DNA of 6,853 nt from a bacterium (GTDB lineage: Bacteria; Actinomycetota; Acidimicrobiia; Spongiisociales; UBA11373). The translations under genes were made by a program, and so were the position numbers. The stretch covers positions 1 through 6,853 of the forward strand of contig JABMPV010000364.1 of the NCBI GenBank assembly GCA_013202595.1. The letters run 5' to 3'. The notes beneath the pieces were generated by a model. It was not told the DNA's origin. It worked only from the letters and a program-made list of their open reading frames with translations, and searched no databases. Numbering within the stretch: the stretch's first letter is position 1; each line of letters begins with the position of its first letter. Below are positions 6,449 to 6,853 of this stretch, one piece after another.

Positions 6449-6533
6449 CCCGGGTGGCGAAATTGGTAGTCGCGGCGGACTTAAACTCCGCTGTCCCTTC
6501 GGGGGCGTGCAGGTTCGAATCCTGCTCCGGGCA
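6448..6533 (+). tRNA. tRNA-Leu (anticodon UAA)
   Basis: An 86-nt class II tRNA can be folded by eye. The acceptor arm is GCCCGGG (6448-6454) with TCCGGGC (6526-6532), with discriminator A6533. The D loop contains the GG pair at 6465-6466. The anticodon stem is GCGGA/TCCGC (6475-6479/6487-6491), with loop CTTAAAC and anticodon TAA at 6482-6484, reading UUA. A long variable arm with CCC-TTC-GGG pairing is characteristic of leucine tRNAs. The T arm is GCAGG/CCTGC around TTCGAAT (6509-6525). The 3' end is followed by CCG, so CCA is not fully encoded and must be added by the CCA-adding enzyme. UUA is a rare codon in high-G+C genomes, so this tRNA probably serves few codons. Confidence 0.95.
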
Positions 6534-6551
6534 CCGGTGTGGTGCGGGCGC

Positions 6552-6567
6552 GCCGGCGCAGGCCGGC
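6552..6567 (+). terminator. Terminator-like hairpin behind tRNA-Leu
   Basis: GCCGGC (6552-6557) and GCCGGC (6562-6567) form a perfect 6-bp all-G+C stem around the loop GCAG, starting 19 bases after the tRNA. Only a weak TGATT follows, so it is an imperfect intrinsic terminator. The position fits ending the tRNA transcript. Confidence 0.4.
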
Positions 6568-6700
6568 TGATTGCCGAATGCGAGACCGGTGTCCAACGTG
6601 TCGCATATCCGGCCGGGACGGTGTGGGTGACGGTGTAGGTTCCCGGAACCAGGTTTGCGAAGGAGAACTCCCCGGCGCCGTTGGTGATCATCACCAGTGG
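6567..6700 (-). pseudogene. Frameshifted remnant of an SdrD_B/prealbumin-like surface-protein repeat
   Basis: On the minus strand, the frame starting at 6694 reads ITNGAGEFSFANLVPGTYTV and continues to TVPAGYAT near 6602. This is the pattern of SdrD B-like/Cna B-type repeats of surface proteins (T..nG.fsF.nl.PGtYtVt..vPaGy). The matching end of such a repeat, LDTGLAFGNQ, is present at 6596-6567 but in a different frame, and the strand usually lying between them is missing. An in-frame TGA lies upstream at 6737-6739 and no ribosome-binding site precedes it. I therefore read it as a decayed fragment of a larger adhesin-like gene rather than a small gene. Sequencing error at the frame change, or a gene continuing past the window edge, cannot be excluded. 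Confidence 0.5.
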
Positions 6701-6747
6701 TGAACCTAGTGCTCTGGCCAGGAACGTTGGCGATGTTCAGGGCGAGG

Positions 6748-6764
6748 CAGGGGCGTCATCCGGC
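6748..6764. repeat. Direct repeat, copy 1
   Basis: This 17-bp unit is CAG-GGGCGTCATC-CGGC. It recurs at 6818-6834 with two mismatches; the central GGGCGTCATC is identical. The copies are exactly 70 bp apart and flank an inverted repeat. Confidence 0.5.
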
Positions 6765-6780
6765 AAGGACGCAGGACGTG

Positions 6781-6800
6781 GACGCACTTCACCGTGCGTC
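6781..6800. repeat. Perfect 7-bp inverted repeat
   Basis: GACGCAC (6781-6787) and GTGCGTC (6794-6800) are exact reverse complements around TTCACC. The preceding bases GGACGCA-GGACGTG (6767-6780) are short tandem variants of the left arm. It lies between the two direct repeats. It could be a hairpin, a protein-binding palindrome, or slippage-prone sequence. Confidence 0.5.
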
Positions 6801-6817
6801 GAGGACGAGGACACAGC

Positions 6818-6834
6818 CGGGGGCGTCATCTGGC
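6818..6834. repeat. Direct repeat, copy 2
   Basis: This is the second copy, CGG-GGGCGTCATC-TGGC, differing from 6748-6764 at two positions. Whether more copies follow is hidden by the window edge 19 bases later. Confidence 0.5.
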
Positions 6835-6853
6835 CGTCGTCAACGCGGCAAAC

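Larger units (their letters stand above)
6534..6853. other. Stretch without an intact gene, downstream of tRNA-Leu
   Basis: About 320 bases hold no gene I can defend. From left to right I see a GC-rich hairpin, a broken minus-strand fragment resembling an SdrD_B-type repeat, and a pair of direct repeats around an inverted repeat. On the minus strand, the frame shared with the surface-protein fragment is open from the window edge for 38 codons and then meets TGA at 6737-6739; those codons (Ser/Pro/Arg-rich) resemble nothing I know. The rest may continue into a gene beyond the window. Confidence 0.6.

Noticed and set aside
6533..6592. ACCGGTGT repeated at 6533-6540 and 6585-6592, as a possible attachment-site duplication of the tRNA end
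   Set aside because: Only 8 bp match and just one base of the tRNA itself is included. This is too short to argue for integration; chance is adequate.
6222..6596. Minus-strand open frame containing DTGLAFGNQ and continuing through the tRNA into the GNAT gene
   Set aside because: It crosses the antisense of tRNA-Leu and then overlaps the GNAT coding region in another frame. Only its first few residues (the GLAFGNQ strand) are meaningful.
6419..6694. Minus-strand open frame running through the tRNA, with SRIRTCTPPKGQRSL in its C-terminal part
   Set aside because: That part is the antisense translation of the tRNA-Leu, a well-known spurious annotation. Only the N-terminal part outside the tRNA resembles a real domain, and it is treated as a remnant.
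1..6853. CRISPR array, insertion sequence, toxin–antitoxin pair or biosynthetic cluster
   Set aside because: No regularly spaced repeats with spacers, transposase motifs or terminal inverted repeats, or small gene pairs were seen. Apart from the tail, the window is ordinary housekeeping sequence.

Overview
The window is high-G+C DNA with closely packed genes, several GTG starts and stop/start overlaps. It reads as the chromosome of an actinobacterium. The gene order mfd – lipoprotein – mazG – eno – ftsB/divIC-like – DUF501 – ppx/gppA matches, with small rearrangements, the Mycobacterium tuberculosis block Rv1020–Rv1026 (mfd, mazG, lpqU, eno, Rv1024, Rv1025, ppx2), as I recall it. Three features point away from mycobacteria towards a deep-branching actinobacterial class such as Acidimicrobiia: the lipoprotein is a parvulin-type PPIase rather than an LpqU-like protein, MazG carries an N-terminal tetrapyrrole-methylase-like domain, and the tRNA has no encoded CCA. 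This taxonomic reading is inference.

Bases 1-5739 (+ strand) form two tight gene trains. The first is the 3' end of mfd, a SurA/PrsA-like lipoprotein gene and mazG, each joined to the next by an ATGA overlap. A 57-bp gap follows, holding a small hairpin, an extended -10-like motif and a strong AGGAGG. It starts the second train: eno, an FtsB/DivIC-like divisome gene, a DUF501 gene and a short ppx/gppA gene, again overlapping (GTGA, 8 nt, GTGA). The products are housekeeping: transcription-coupled repair, extracytoplasmic folding, nucleotide-pool sanitation, glycolysis, septum formation and exopolyphosphate/(p)ppGpp metabolism. They do not form one pathway, but the overlaps imply co-transcription and translational coupling.

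Bases 5740-6414 hold a 63-bp convergent gap and a stand-alone GNAT acetyltransferase on the minus strand, probably read from a leaderless mRNA. Only 33 bp separate its start from a divergent tRNA-Leu(UAA) gene (6448-6533) on the plus strand.

Bases 6534-6853 contain no intact gene. They hold a terminator-like hairpin behind the tRNA, a frameshifted minus-strand remnant resembling an SdrD_B/prealbumin-like surface-protein repeat, and a pair of 17-bp near-identical direct repeats 70 bp apart flanking a perfect 7-bp inverted repeat. This is the only part of the window that looks like accessory or decaying sequence. I see no convincing new system; the most useful leads are this tail, the leaderless GNAT promoter and the methylase–MazG fusion.
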